64,000 bases of DNA, from NCBI GenBank assembly GCA_948567375.1, contig OX419755.1, positions 51,354,291-51,418,290 of the forward strand, read 5' to 3'. The DNA is from Lunularia cruciata (lineage: Eukaryota > Streptophyta > Marchantiopsida > Lunulariales > Lunulariaceae). A program made the position numbers and the translations under genes. The notes under the pieces were generated by a model. It was not told the DNA's origin, ran no database searches, and saw nothing but the letters and a program-made list of their open reading frames with translations. Within the stretch, counting starts at the first letter, position 1. Every line of letters starts with the position of its first letter. Of this stretch, positions 1 to 10,892 are shown piece by piece.

Positions 1-130
1 TAACGAGAAGGATGGAAAGACCCCAAAAAGCCGATCAAGGAAAGGACATGGTGCAAAATGGGGCTAAGCCCCAATAAAGCAGTTCAAGGAAAAGACATGG
101 CTTAAAATGGGGCCAAGCCCCAATAGTAAA
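1..130. repeat. Two 49-bp repeats with GGGGCTAAGCCCC-type palindromes
   Basis: Units starting tcaagg at 35 and 84 share the block aaggaaa-gacatgg followed by aaaatgggg and a 13-base palindrome, ggggctaagcccc (61-73 region) or ggggccaagcccc. The period is 49 bp. This is probably the edge of a repeat that continues left of the window. Confidence 0.6.
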
Positions 131-236
131 GGTAAATGGAATTTGCCTTCCAATACCTAAAGATAATTGAGCTATAACAGTCGCATGGTCTACTACAAGC
201 TATTGGAATATTCAAAGAAATATCACCTAGCAAGAC

Positions 237-368
237 TGTTCTCTTATTGATTGCATCACCCAATGTTATTGGTAGAGTAATAGACACACAATATCTTATG
301 AATGTTCTCTTATTGATTGCATCACCCAATGTTATTGGTAGAGTAATAGACACACAATATCTTATGAA
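237..368. repeat. 66-bp exact tandem duplication
   Basis: The unit starting tgttctcttattgattgc at 237 is repeated without visible change from 303 to 368. Identity of the copies suggests a recent event against an otherwise diverged background. The 145-codon minus-strand frame across it repeats a peptide only because of this duplication. Confidence 0.9.
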
Positions 369-1740
369 TGTTGGTAAACATGAGAATAAGACTAATAATT
401 TATAAAGTCTAAAATAATATGTCATTAACTGGAAATATGAGAAAAGAGTTATACTTTCTAAAGTATAAAAATAATATACCATTAAAAACTTTTTGAAAAA
501 TATATCAAACACTGTATTCATAGCTCCATATAACTCCAAGGCTAGAGAAACAAAGAAGTGAACTCGCTACATATCATTATACTTGGAGACCTTACCTATT
601 GTAGCTCTACTCATTACACATCCAGGAGGATGAGTGATCATTCCTTTTGAAATTGGGTCACTAGAGTGTCTATAACAACAATATATGTTGTTATCACCAG
701 ATCATCTCGAATCAAACTTAAGTCTGCACTCATTTGTGTCATCTGCAAAGCACACCAACGCTCCCTCCAAACAAGGTATACACTTTTTTGTGCCATGGAA
801 AAAACTATATCCTTGATAGCATCATGGGTAGCTATCCTCTATCCTCCAAAAGGACAACGTGTCATATGGACCATGGTTATATCTAATGTAGAACTACATT
901 CACAAGTGAATAATGAATTTACAAATGGATGAACCAACCCTAGGCTAAACCTCATCATTGTAGAGAAAAATATAATTGGTGCAAGTTGGAATGGTCTAAC
1001 ATATGGTCTAGCTAGGATCCAAGAGCCTGCACCCTTGCCTGACAAGAGAGAAGATGTGCTCTAATAATAAGAGGAATTGATGAGTTAACTAAGAGAGAAT
1101 GGAATGTATGCTAAAACTGTCAATATATCAAAGAAGACTACAAACCTCTAATCCAATATGAATGTAGAGAAGCAAATGATGGAAGGTCCTCTAGTGCCTA
1201 TGGAGATAGACCATCTCTCATTTGCCACCATAACACAAGGAGAGAAAAGGATCCCTATTCCACCATGGTCACACACATCTCCAAGATTGGCCTATTAGCA
1301 ACCATAAATTTGGAGAAAAATAGAGGTACCAAGAGAGCCTGATTATCCAAAAATGCTATAGGTGTCATCTACTCCATAGATAGTAGGTCTACCCCTCCAT
1401 ACAAGAACGGTAGAGATGTTTGTCTACATGCAAAATCCACTATCATATACTAAAATGTCATTGGTACAATAATGTCACCAAAGAGATCCATAATCCTTCT
1501 ATCAAAAGCTCTTAAAGTTGATAGGAAGGTAAAATAAGAAGGAACCATGCAAATAGGTAGTTCAGTCTACACGCAATACTAAAAAACTTTAAGAATACAC
1601 CGATGTGATACACTCCTATGGATGCTGGATTGATACTAAAATTTAGATATTTTGATTTTGAAATGGTTTTGAATTCTGGATAGATTGTATTTGTATATGG
1701 AAATTGCTATAGTTCAATGTTAAATGAAGTTAAGCCTAAT
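369..1740. other. AT-rich region, no gene seen
   Basis: No convincing coding homology in either strand. Short open frames have no recognisable domains and no splice signals around them. The texture resembles eroded transposon DNA, but no family could be assigned. Confidence 0.4.
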
Positions 1741-1741
1741 G

Positions 1742-1886
1742 CATTATTTGTTCATGTTATATGAGGCAAAGCTGATGCATTCTTCGTTTCCTCATGTCGC
1801 ATCCAAGTGTTAATACATTATTTGTTCATGTTATATGAGGCAAAGCTCAATGCATTCTTCGTTTCCTCATGTCGCATCCAAGTGTT
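1742..1886. repeat. Tandem duplication of about 74 bp
   Basis: The unit beginning cattatttgttcatgttat at 1742 recurs at 1816 with a one-base length change (gctgatgc against gctcaatgc). Both copies end gcatccaagtgtt. Confidence 0.85.
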
Positions 1887-4180
1887 TATCTGTATTCTTT
1901 TATGTATGTGTCCTTTATTATAATATTTTCTACCAACTATACCTTTTGAGTCTTTCAACGAGTTCTTGTTATGACCAAACCCTTTCTACCATTATGTCCA
2001 GCCCCTTTGTACTTGAGATAGCCGACATATTCAATGACAATACCATTCTGATTATGATCAGGGTTCATAATCAGAGGTCCCTAAGACCTCTTCTTATTGT
2101 GCGCAAGTGATAAGAAAAGGTGATTGAGCAAGAGGGGTCGCTGATTGCTTTTGTGTATGCGGGGATTACAATATATATTTTTCATATGGCATTAGAGCAT
2201 TAGTTCTTATATACACACACACACGAGGAAAGCATTGTGAGGATCGTCTGCATCCCGGGGTATTTATAAGCATTTGAAAGGATTTGAAAGATAGAAGATA
2301 GATAGAAGCACGATTCATCAATACATAAAGTTTTGGCATTTTTAGTAAAGAGAAATAAAATGTGTTACTGAATGTACACTCAAACGAGGTCTCATTTAGG
2401 CGTTAGGCGTTGACAGTTTAGGGATTTTCTACATGTCACTAACATTGTTATAAAATGTCATGAATCTCTGTCCCTACACCGAGAGTTTATGTGGGAATAT
2501 TATGTTTAGGGATCCCTAATCTACCTTATCTTTGTTGTAATGGGTTGTAACTTACCATGTACATTTGTAAAAGATTTTGCAGTTTTAATCAAGTGAGAAT
2601 AGTAAAGTTAGATAACCTGATTATAGTTAGCCTTTTCTTACTATAATACATTGCAGGGTAGTACTTCTTTTGCTCATTAAGTAATTGATCTACATACATT
2701 CAATCAAGTGCATTATTGTGGTTTAATAATCCATAATTGAAATTTTAAGGTTAAAAACTATTAACATGATTTTCTTAGATATTTTGAAATTATTTTACAT
2801 ATTTTGAAGTATTCTTTACTAATTTAAACTCTACTAATAGAATGGATGAACTATTTTTTCTAGATTTACATGGTTAGTATAAAACATTATTCTATATTTA
2901 GCATGATTAATGATATTGGAGAATGAGTATTCACTGAAAAGATTTAGATCAGTGTTTACACATTAATTAAGACTCAATCTTTTTAAATCAAAAATTTATG
3001 ATGCAAAAAACTAATACTCTCTATTTATAGATTGTTACATCAATTTATAAGGAAGGAACGAGAGTTCTATTCAGAAAGTGAGAGAGAGAGTATATTCAAC
3101 CTTTCAAGCTCTAAAAGAGTGAACTATATTTGTTCATGGCCAAGCAAATTTCATGTTCTTGATAACCTGCCATTTTTCTTACAACATTCCAATCAGATGC
3201 CGTGTTCTTGTTTCATAGACCCATTTTCACAAACTAATTTAGATGGATATGCTACACGTGAAGATATATATCAAGGAGTGATTTTGCTCCAACGCAACCA
3301 GCTGCTAACTTGCAATTTAGACCACGAGGAGAAGAAGACTGAAGTTTGATGGGCTAGTTTCATCTCTTTGCCACAACAATCTCCATAGAGTGAAAAATAG
3401 AAACATAATCAAGCTCACCGTGATTTCAAAGAAATGGCCCTAAAGTATCAAATCAGAAACACCACCATTGTAACCACTTGTAAGTTTCGAGATGTGAGGT
3501 GGCCTGCCAAAAGGGAATCAATTGGGAAAATCATGAATTTCTTGTCTGAGTGCTATTCTTCAATATGTGCATGAAATCATACCATTTCCACCCACAACCG
3601 ATCGCAGTCTAAAGGATTTATTGTCTTCAACTGATTATAAAACTCATTCGTAATCTCGTATTTCTGCAAACTCATTGGAAAATTGCAACAGCTTAGGATG
3701 TTACCTTGCTGGCCAGGTTACACATTTTCCCATACATCACATGTCTTTGCTAGGGGAAGTCCTTGGGGGGTCGTATGAAATGGTTCACGTAAAGACCTAT
3801 CATAATAATGGTCTACGGCGGGAGTTTACCCAATTGATCCGATTGGCAATTCTGTAGAATGTTTCAAATAATAACAAATAAAAATCGCTAACAAAATGTA
3901 AAGTATAGCTCACTGTGACTTTTCTACTGACGTACATATATTGTAAATCGAAGCAAACGAAATATAGTCTTAATGTAAAAGTTTTTGACCGTCACTTGCA
4001 AACATGGAAACAAAATGTTCGAATCAACTATTCGGAAACACATCTACTGGCGTCAACTTTTCTACACATTATTATCCCATATGAAATTCTATACATAGAC
4101 TGAAAACTGCTTAATATGAACCGGCTAAGATTTTCTATTTTCCTGACCTGCATTAACTCAAGGAGTTCTCGACACTACGA
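1887..4180. other. AT-rich region, no gene assigned
   Basis: The longest frame, 3032-3349 on the plus strand (105 codons), has no family resemblance and lacks splice or composition support. Nothing else is recognised. Confidence 0.35.
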
Positions 4181-4217
4181 GTTGGTTAGTTGGTTAGTTG
4201 GTTAGTTGGTTAGTTAG
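4181..4217. repeat. (GTTGGTTA)n microsatellite
   Basis: About four and a half copies of an 8-base unit gttggtta, ending at gttagttagcc. Confidence 0.9.
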
Positions 4218-4237
4218 CCTTACCAAGGAGTGTCTGG

Positions 4238-4768
4238 ATGTCAAAAGAGTTTTCCTTCATACCAAAAAACCCCTTGAAACATGGAAAAGGAATATATTTT
4301 AAAAGGGTTATTTATCTAGTACACACCAGTCGAAGAATAGCAAGGCTCAGATCCGTAAAGGTGACGACTGTATGTAATTCGATGGTTACCACCAAATTTC
4401 TGGAAACCGATGTACAAAAGTGCGTAGATATGATCCGATATGTTCTTCAGCAAATTCACACACGACACTGCTGCTTTCTTTCTCATGGAGAGAGGATGCG
4501 TAGATATGAAGCGATATGTTCTTCAGCAAATTCCCACACAACCCTGCATACTTTCTCCTCTGGAAAGAGAGAGCTATACATGTATGACATCCTAGCTCTC
4601 TTCTCGATTCTAGGCGAAGACTTGCTTTTGCTATATAGGACATCTGGACGATATCTACGAGATCTCTTTATTCGTTCTGAGCCAAGAATTATAATCCACA
4701 AAGGAAAATGCGCCGAAATAGCTTCCTTTTCCGTGAATGGTATGAAATTCCTGAGACCATACTCGTGA
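4238..4768 (+). other. Unsupported 176-codon frame containing a 76-bp tandem repeat
   Basis: ATG at 4238 to a TGA. The inside is built partly from a diverged 76-bp duplication (tgcgtagatatga at 4421 and again at 4497, followed in both by gatatgttcttcagcaaattc). The predicted protein is rich in Arg and Ser and has no recognised domain. I regard it as a chance frame lengthened by the repeat. Confidence 0.25.
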
Positions 4769-5031
4769 CGCTTTGTTGTACAAGTGTTAGAATATAGACC
4801 TGTTGAGCATTTGATCACAAGGTTCTAAGCTTGATAGAATTGATATCTTTGAAAATGAAACGTAAGTTGAGAAGATACCAGATTTTGAGGCCGAATCGGG
4901 ACATGTCGTTTTGGTGGCAGCTCCTCTTTTGAGATTGGCTTTCCCTACTCGCAACTTTCTCTTGCAGCATGGGCTTAATACGATGGATCTTCTAGAAGGT
5001 AAAAGAGAAAGTTTTATCTTATTTGTAGCTG

Positions 5032-5054
5032 CCTCTCTCTCTCTCTCTCTCTCT
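5032..5054. repeat. (CT)n microsatellite
   Basis: Twenty-three bases of perfect CT alternation at the point where composition changes from AT-rich repeats to the genic flank of the fusion gene. Confidence 0.95.
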
Positions 5055-5749
5055 GCCTATTGACCATAGAGTTTCGAGGTTTGTTGAATTATTCTTGGCT
5101 ACAATATCTTCCATTATACAATTTTCATGATCCGTAGTAGTCCCCCTCTCGTCCTTGATAGGACTTTTCCTCGTTATTGGAGGGTACCGTACAGTCGTGT
5201 CGTGTAGCCCCGCGGTACGTCCTTGTTGACCACGAAAAAGCGGCTGCACAGTACGAGGCGAATACCCGACGCAGCATGGTCGACCACGTTCGCATAACCT
5301 GGCTTTACTAGGAACTCAATCGCATCGCGGTTACAACGTGGACAACCAGGTAGCTGAGACAAGTGGACATGTACCACCCCAAGTCCACAGCATAGAGCAG
5401 GAGCGGAGCGAAGGAGCAGGGACAGTTGTAGCTGCCATGGCCGCACTCCGCTCCTTGTGATTGGCGGATGCGAGCGATTGTGCAATTTCGCGTGCTTACT
5501 GAACATGCACAAATCGGTTCCGCTTTAAGAGATGTAGAAATCTGTCATGAATGTTCGCTGCCGCTGCAGCAACTGCATCTGGGGATTCAATCACGACTTA
5601 AATATTCAAGAGATGTGGAGGGTAGAAATTTCACGATTATAAAATTCGAGAACGCGAGAGCTGACATGACGGGACGTTTCGTGGACTTTACCTTTTGAGC
5701 GACGGGTGAAGGAATCTGCGTCGCCTGTCTGCGGCATGTACAGTATCAG

Positions 5750-6537
5750 GTAAGGTTGTTAAAACATCGCTATCGTTCGATTACTGTAAGGTGGAGAGGA
5801 TGAACCTGGACAGAGAGGAGCAAGTTTCGTCTTTGTGCCTCTTTCCTTTTTGTGATCGTAGGGTATATCCGATATGGTTGGCTTCTTGTACTTGCGCAGT
5901 CTTTGTCTCGTTGCGGCTTACATATTTTCTCTATCCGCTTGAGCTTTCCATTAGTATTGCATGTTTTGGAAGTCTTGTAAAGTTGTTCTTGTCTAGAGGA
6001 ACCTCTGCCGGGGTTCGTGGCGAACGTAGAGTGTATCCGCTCCACGGAATGAGCACAGCATATGCTCGGTTGGATGTTCTCATTAGACGTTGGAAGACTC
6101 CGTAACTCCTTTTATAGTTAGCTTTCCTCTTCCTTATGAATGAATATCCGCGGGACCGCTTGATCGTCATTGTATGTTGTTCGGAGGTCTTATTTGTTGC
6201 CGTGGAGTTCAGGCAGCACCTGAGAGTCTTCTCTAACTGGATCTCGCAGTGCTGCACGGGATACATTCCGATCCGAGGCTCTTCGACTGGATACATCCGA
6301 ATTTGACTGTCGCATGAGCTCCACAGATGGTGCGTTCTTCACCGATTGTCGCATTTTTCAGATGCACCACGGATCGGGGAGTCTTTTTAAGTAGCCGAGC
6401 TATTGAATTCAGCTTGCCTTGACGAAGTTTCAGGACCAATATCTCTTTTGCTCGAAATACGTTGCGAACAATCGAAAAACTCCCGAATTTGAAAGTTTCA
6501 ACCAGTCCATTGTCAAGTGAGCTTGGCAGTTGAACAG
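5750..6537 (+). other. Possible 5'-leader intron of the isomerase-kinase gene
   Basis: A good donor (atcag|gtaagg) lies at 5749/5750. A usable acceptor (gaacag|gag) lies at 6537/6538, eight bases before the ATG. The stretch between holds no recognisable coding homology, so a non-coding first exon ending at 5749 is plausible. No transcript evidence is available, and the leader could equally be unspliced. Confidence 0.3.
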
Positions 6538-6545
6538 GAGGTGCC

Positions 6546-8978
6546 ATGGGGAAAGACAAATCCTTGGAGGCCATTCGTTACGAGCGCGGTAAGTTGGAGC
6601 TTTTGGACCAGAAGAAACTGCCTCAAGAATCTGTGTATGTAGATGTCCCTGACTCTGATGCAGCATGGCTTGCCATCAAGGACATGGTGGTGCGTGGAGC
6701 ACCAGCCATTGCTGTGACTGCAGGACTAGCTCTCGCTGTGGAGCTGTTCAACCTGCAGAGCTCCTACTATGGAAATGCTAAAGATGCTGCAACCTTTATC
6801 GAGAAGCGCTTGAAGTTTCTTGTATCCAGCCGACCAACTGCCGTTAACCTTGCAGATGCTTCTGAGAAGCTTCAGAAACTGACCTCACACGCTGCAAGTG
6901 AGGAAGGAGCGAGCGCGAAGACCGTATTCAGTTCCTTTATCGAAGCTGCCGAGGAAATGCTCATTGATGATGTTGTGTCAAACAAGGCAATTGGAGAGCA
7001 CGGTGCCAAGGCGATAATTTGTTCCGTGAGGATTCAAAAAAAACTGTGTATTTTGACACATTGTAACACAGGCAGTCTGGCGACGGCCGGATATGGAACA
7101 GCCTTGGGCGTCGTTAGGTCTCTCTTTTTTCAAGGGAAGATTGAGACGGCATATTGCACAGAAACACGCCCCTACAACCAGGGGTCCCGATTGACGGCAT
7201 ACGAGCTGGTTCACGATAAAATACCGTCTGTGCTCATTGCAGATTCCGCCGCTGCATATTTGATGGCTTCAGGACGTGTTGATGCTGTAGTAGTTGGAGC
7301 TGACCGCATCGCTGCGAACGGTGATACTGCGAACAAGATTGGTACATTCAGTCTTGCACTTGCTGCAACTCAATTAGGCATTCCTTTCTTTGTTGCTGCC
7401 CCCCTCACCACTGTAGACACCCAGATACGTTCAGGGGATGAAATTATCATAGAGGAACGATCCAAACTTGAGCTCACCCATGCCTTTGGGGGTGCCGGGC
7501 CTGAAATCGCGGCCCCAGGGATTGGCGTTTGGAATCCAGCTTTTGATGTCACTCCAGCTAAGTACATCACTGGCGTGATTACGGATAAGGGAGTCGTTTG
7601 GAAGGACGAGAAAACTCAGAGCTTGGATGTTGGCAAGTTCGTCACCGGAGTTGTCAAGCCATTCGCAGGAGAAGTGTCACAGATTGCCAATCGGAATAAT
7701 GGTAGCCAAGAACCCCAAGAAACAGGGAAAAAACGTGACTATCATCCACTGGATGAGGAGGCTGCGTCTGAATATCTGGCAAAGAATCCAGGATTGGCCG
7801 AGCGATTAGGAGGTTTGTCCCAGGATTGGATCATCAAGGAGGTCGGAGATGGGAACATGAACTACGTGTACATTGTGACGGGTCCAGGAGGGTCTTTAGT
7901 TTTGAAGCAGGCTCTGCCGTATGTCAGGTGCGTAGGAGAATCGTGGTCGATGACTTTGGAACGCGCTTATTTCGAGGTGCAAGCTTTGAAAAAGGAGTAT
8001 GAATTGGTCCCAGATTACGTCCCCGAAGTGTACCATTTTGATCACCCAATGGCAATTATCGCTATGCGCTACTTAGAGCCTCCACATATAATTTTGCGAA
8101 AGGGATTGATAAAGGGAATTGTCTATCCTTGTCTTGCAGAGCATATGTCGGAGTTCATAGCTAAAACCTTGTTCCATACATCTCTTCTTGCTCTTGATAC
8201 TCACAAGCATAAAGAGGCGTCGGCTCAATCCTACGCTAACGTAGAGATGTGCAGGCTCACAGAGCAGGTCATCTTTACCGAACCTTACATGGAAGCCCCG
8301 AATAACCGCTGGACTACTCCCCAGCTAGACGAAGATGCACGAGCCATTCGAGAGGATACCCCTCTGAAGCTTGAGGTTGCGGAGTTGAAGGCCAGGTTTT
8401 GTGAAAGAACACAGGCTTTGCTCCATGGGGATTTGCACACAGGTTCGATTATGGTCACAGAGACCTCAACAAAAGTCATTGATCCAGAATTTAGCTTCTA
8501 CGGTCCTATGGGCTTCGACATTGGTGCATTTATTGCAAACCTCATTCTGGCATACTACTCTCAGGATGGTCATTCTGCAATCAAGGGGGATCGCGACGAT
8601 TACAAGAACTGGATTTTGCAGACTTTATCAGAGACTTGGGTTCTGATTGAAGCAAAATTCAAAACTGAATGGGATAGATCCTGGGATGCTCCTGGAGATG
8701 CATATGTGCCAGCCGTGTACAATACTTCGGAAACGAGAGAGTCTGCACAAAAGAGATACTTTGAGGAACTCTTTTATGATTCTCTAGGCTTCGCCGCTGC
8801 TAAAATGATCAGACGAATTGTTGGTATCGCGCATGTCGAAGACATGGAGTCAATTGCAGATGCGGATTCAAGGGCAGCGTGTGAACGCAAAGCTCTTCAT
8901 TGTGCGAAAAAGCTCATGAAAGAAAGAAAAAAACTTTCGAGTATTGCGCAAGTAGTGGATCTCGTCTCCAGTCAATAG
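6546..8978 (+). CDS. MTI1-MTK: Fused methylthioribose-1-phosphate isomerase / methylthioribose kinase, 810 aa
   Basis: One uninterrupted frame encodes two methionine-salvage enzymes. Residues 1-375 are the eIF2B-like isomerase (MTNA): RGAPAI at 50-55, THCNTGS at 171-177 with catalytic Cys173, and [10 protein letters not shown] at 251-260 with catalytic Asp253. The 80-residue Cys-Asp spacing equals that of the known family members. After a polar linker (about 376-398), residues 399-810 are methylthioribose kinase (MTNK): the nucleotide loop GDGNMN at 434-439, Lys454 in LVLKQ, the catalytic loop HGDLHTGS at 627-634 with Asp629, and DPEF at 646-649. Both halves have full family length and keep their key residues, so the protein should phosphorylate methylthioribose and then isomerise the product, both in the cytosol. 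The start sits in a good context (gtgccATGG) and begins the isomerase homology. No intron interrupts the CDS. Angiosperm versions are separate genes. The domain calls are firm; true bifunctionality is inferred. Confidence 0.95.
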   Translation: MGKDKSLEAIRYERGKLELLDQKKLPQESVYVDVPDSDAAWLAIKDMVVRGAPAIAVTAGLALAVELFNLQSSYYGNAKDAATFIEKRLKFLVSSRPTAVNLADASEKLQKLTSHAASEEGASAKTVFSSFIEAAEEMLIDDVVSNKAIGEHGAKAIICSVRIQKKLCILTHCNTGSLATAGYGTALGVVRSLFFQGKIETAYCTETRPYNQGSRLTAYELVHDKIPSVLIADSAAAYLMASGRVDAVVVGADRIAANGDTANKIGTFSLALAATQLGIPFFVAAPLTTVDTQIRSGDEIIIEERSKLELTHAFGGAGPEIAAPGIGVWNPAFDVTPAKYITGVITDKGVVWKDEKTQSLDVGKFVTGVVKPFAGEVSQIANRNNGSQEPQETGKKRDYHPLDEEAASEYLAKNPGLAERLGGLSQDWIIKEVGDGNMNYVYIVTGPGGSLVLKQALPYVRCVGESWSMTLERAYFEVQALKKEYELVPDYVPEVYHFDHPMAIIAMRYLEPPHIILRKGLIKGIVYPCLAEHMSEFIAKTLFHTSLLALDTHKHKEASAQSYANVEMCRLTEQVIFTEPYMEAPNNRWTTPQLDEDARAIREDTPLKLEVAELKARFCERTQALLHGDLHTGSIMVTETSTKVIDPEFSFYGPMGFDIGAFIANLILAYYSQDGHSAIKGDRDDYKNWILQTLSETWVLIEAKFKTEWDRSWDAPGDAYVPAVYNTSETRESAQKRYFEELFYDSLGFAAAKMIRRIVGIAHVEDMESIADADSRAACERKALHCAKKLMKERKKLSSIAQVVDLVSSQ

Positions 8979-10892
8979 CAGGACTAGGGAACTCCAGATT
9001 CACTTTCGTACAGCTTCAACCCAGCTTTAGCTCACCAAACTACTTACACTGGCCCTCATGCACCTGTTCTGAGCATGAGTTTTAAAATTGGAAGGTTTAA
9101 ATTTTAAATTTGTTCTGGGTGTTATAGACTTATTTGTATTTTCTGCTAGCTTTCAACCTCTACTTAGGAAGTATACCACACCTTGAGTGGTTAATTTACT
9201 CATAGCTGTCTAACGACGTGCTCCCCACAGCTAGGTGTCTTTACAGGTACCTGAAAGTAAGATGACTGGTTGTTTTTTGTAGTTAGACCGGCGCTAACAC
9301 CCATCCTGACAAGCATGGGTCGAGACGGATTCGATATCAGGGAATGTACATTACAGACAGAGATGCCTATGTTAACACTGACCTCGAGTTTTAGAGTGAA
9401 GTACTTAAAATATGTACTGGTAGGCAAATGCTCTGCGAGGTACAGGTTCGTACGGTTGTAGTGATCTCCGATGTTGCTCTGTACTGCAGCACAGACTGTC
9501 TTTATGATTACGAGCCTGTCGTCTAAATGATCATGTGGAATTCCCTCTTTCGCGCGGCCCTTTCTCAATTACATGAATGCTTGATAGTTCCTATATCCCC
9601 CTTTGCTGGTACGTTTCTGCAGATGAGCATAGTGGAGTTTATGATTGATCGTCGCTTCAAAAGTCTCCTTCAATACACCACATTCTTCATCGGCTGTTGA
9701 TGAGTAGCCAAGTCCTGACGTGCTACGAGATGCCACGCTTACCTGCGTATTACGCCCACCACGACTTTTGAAACCTAGGCCCGCGAGGAGACCCCATCAC
9801 TATGAGTGTTCACTGCCAATATCAAAACTGATCACCATGGCGAATGCAGTGGATAAGGCGCATAAGTGTATTTCAACCGTGCCCTCGTATACCTGACAGT
9901 GAGGTCCCACTTCGGAGTTTATAAAACATTGTTCGAGTGACTCGATTCCGACACACGGTCCACGCATGGTAGTCACGACCAGCCATGCAGTATTAATTTC
10001 AATCCTGCGTCCGACCAGAGCAGAAAACGGAGTAGCTTATGCTAACTCCTATCTTGTTCGCACTGACCATCATTCTACCATTCTGTCACGCAGGGGCAGC
10101 GAGTAAGCATTTACAAGATACTGAGAATTTCGAGTAGTCCATCTCATCGATGGTTCCGCTAATGGAAGAGGAGAAGAATAGAAGAGCAAACCGCTTATGG
10201 AAGATGGCATATGCAGAAGGTAGCGAATGGACTCCTTTATCTGGTAAAAGTTGTATAATATGATGAACCGCAGAGGATTTATGATGTGGGTCAAACCTGG
10301 TCGAGTAGTTCCACAGATGTAAACAAATAGGATATTAAAAACTTGAGATTAACCGAAATTAGTAATTGCTACATTTCAACTTCTGACGGGACATTCGTCA
10401 ACGAACTTGACCAGTGCTGTTAAACAATTGCTTCGGATTCTGCAGAATTTCTGCTGCTGAAGCTGACGAGGGCTCGCTGTATTATGGCGTGCGTTCAGAA
10501 TGAACGGTATGGGGTAACAAACGAGGATTCCATGGGTTCTTTCTGCGGTGTCGTTCATACAGTGACGCTTGGAGCTCCGGAGTTTTATGGGGCTACAGTA
10601 ACACTAGCGCCAGTAGGAATTACCAGACCTTTCTCCAAACTTGGAGGTTTTCTGTTGTTCTGCTTACGCGGCCATTCTTATACCCTACTGTCCTTCTACA
10701 CACCCAATTTACAGACGTCGCCCTCAATCTGCATCTTCTGTTTAAAAGAACGGTTTGGGTGGGAGGAGAAGGGAGATACGGAAGAGAGCTTTGAAGGCCG
10801 GCTTCTCCTCTCTTGCTCGATTTGATGAGAGTATAGTTTGAAGATCGCTTTCGCCTTTATCGAAGTCTTGTGGTTTCTTTTCGCTGGATGCT
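8979..10892. other. Intergenic region between the fusion gene and PIGW
   Basis: About 1.9 kb of mid-GC DNA holding the 3' end of the fusion gene and the promoter and 5' leader of PIGW. The AT-rich stretch at 9080-9160 is a likely place for 3'-end formation. Frames of up to 122 codons occur, but none resembles a known protein and none has splice signals around it. Confidence 0.5.

Noticed and set aside
102-539. 145-codon minus-strand frame
   Set aside because: Its repeated peptide comes from the 66-bp tandem duplication; no recognisable domain.
5931-6574. Minus-strand frames of 113-121 codons upstream of the fusion gene
   Set aside because: They overlap the likely leader and start of the fusion gene on the other strand and show no homology.
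9200-9568. 122-codon minus-strand frame in the intergenic region
   Set aside because: No recognisable domain or splice context; expected by chance at this GC.
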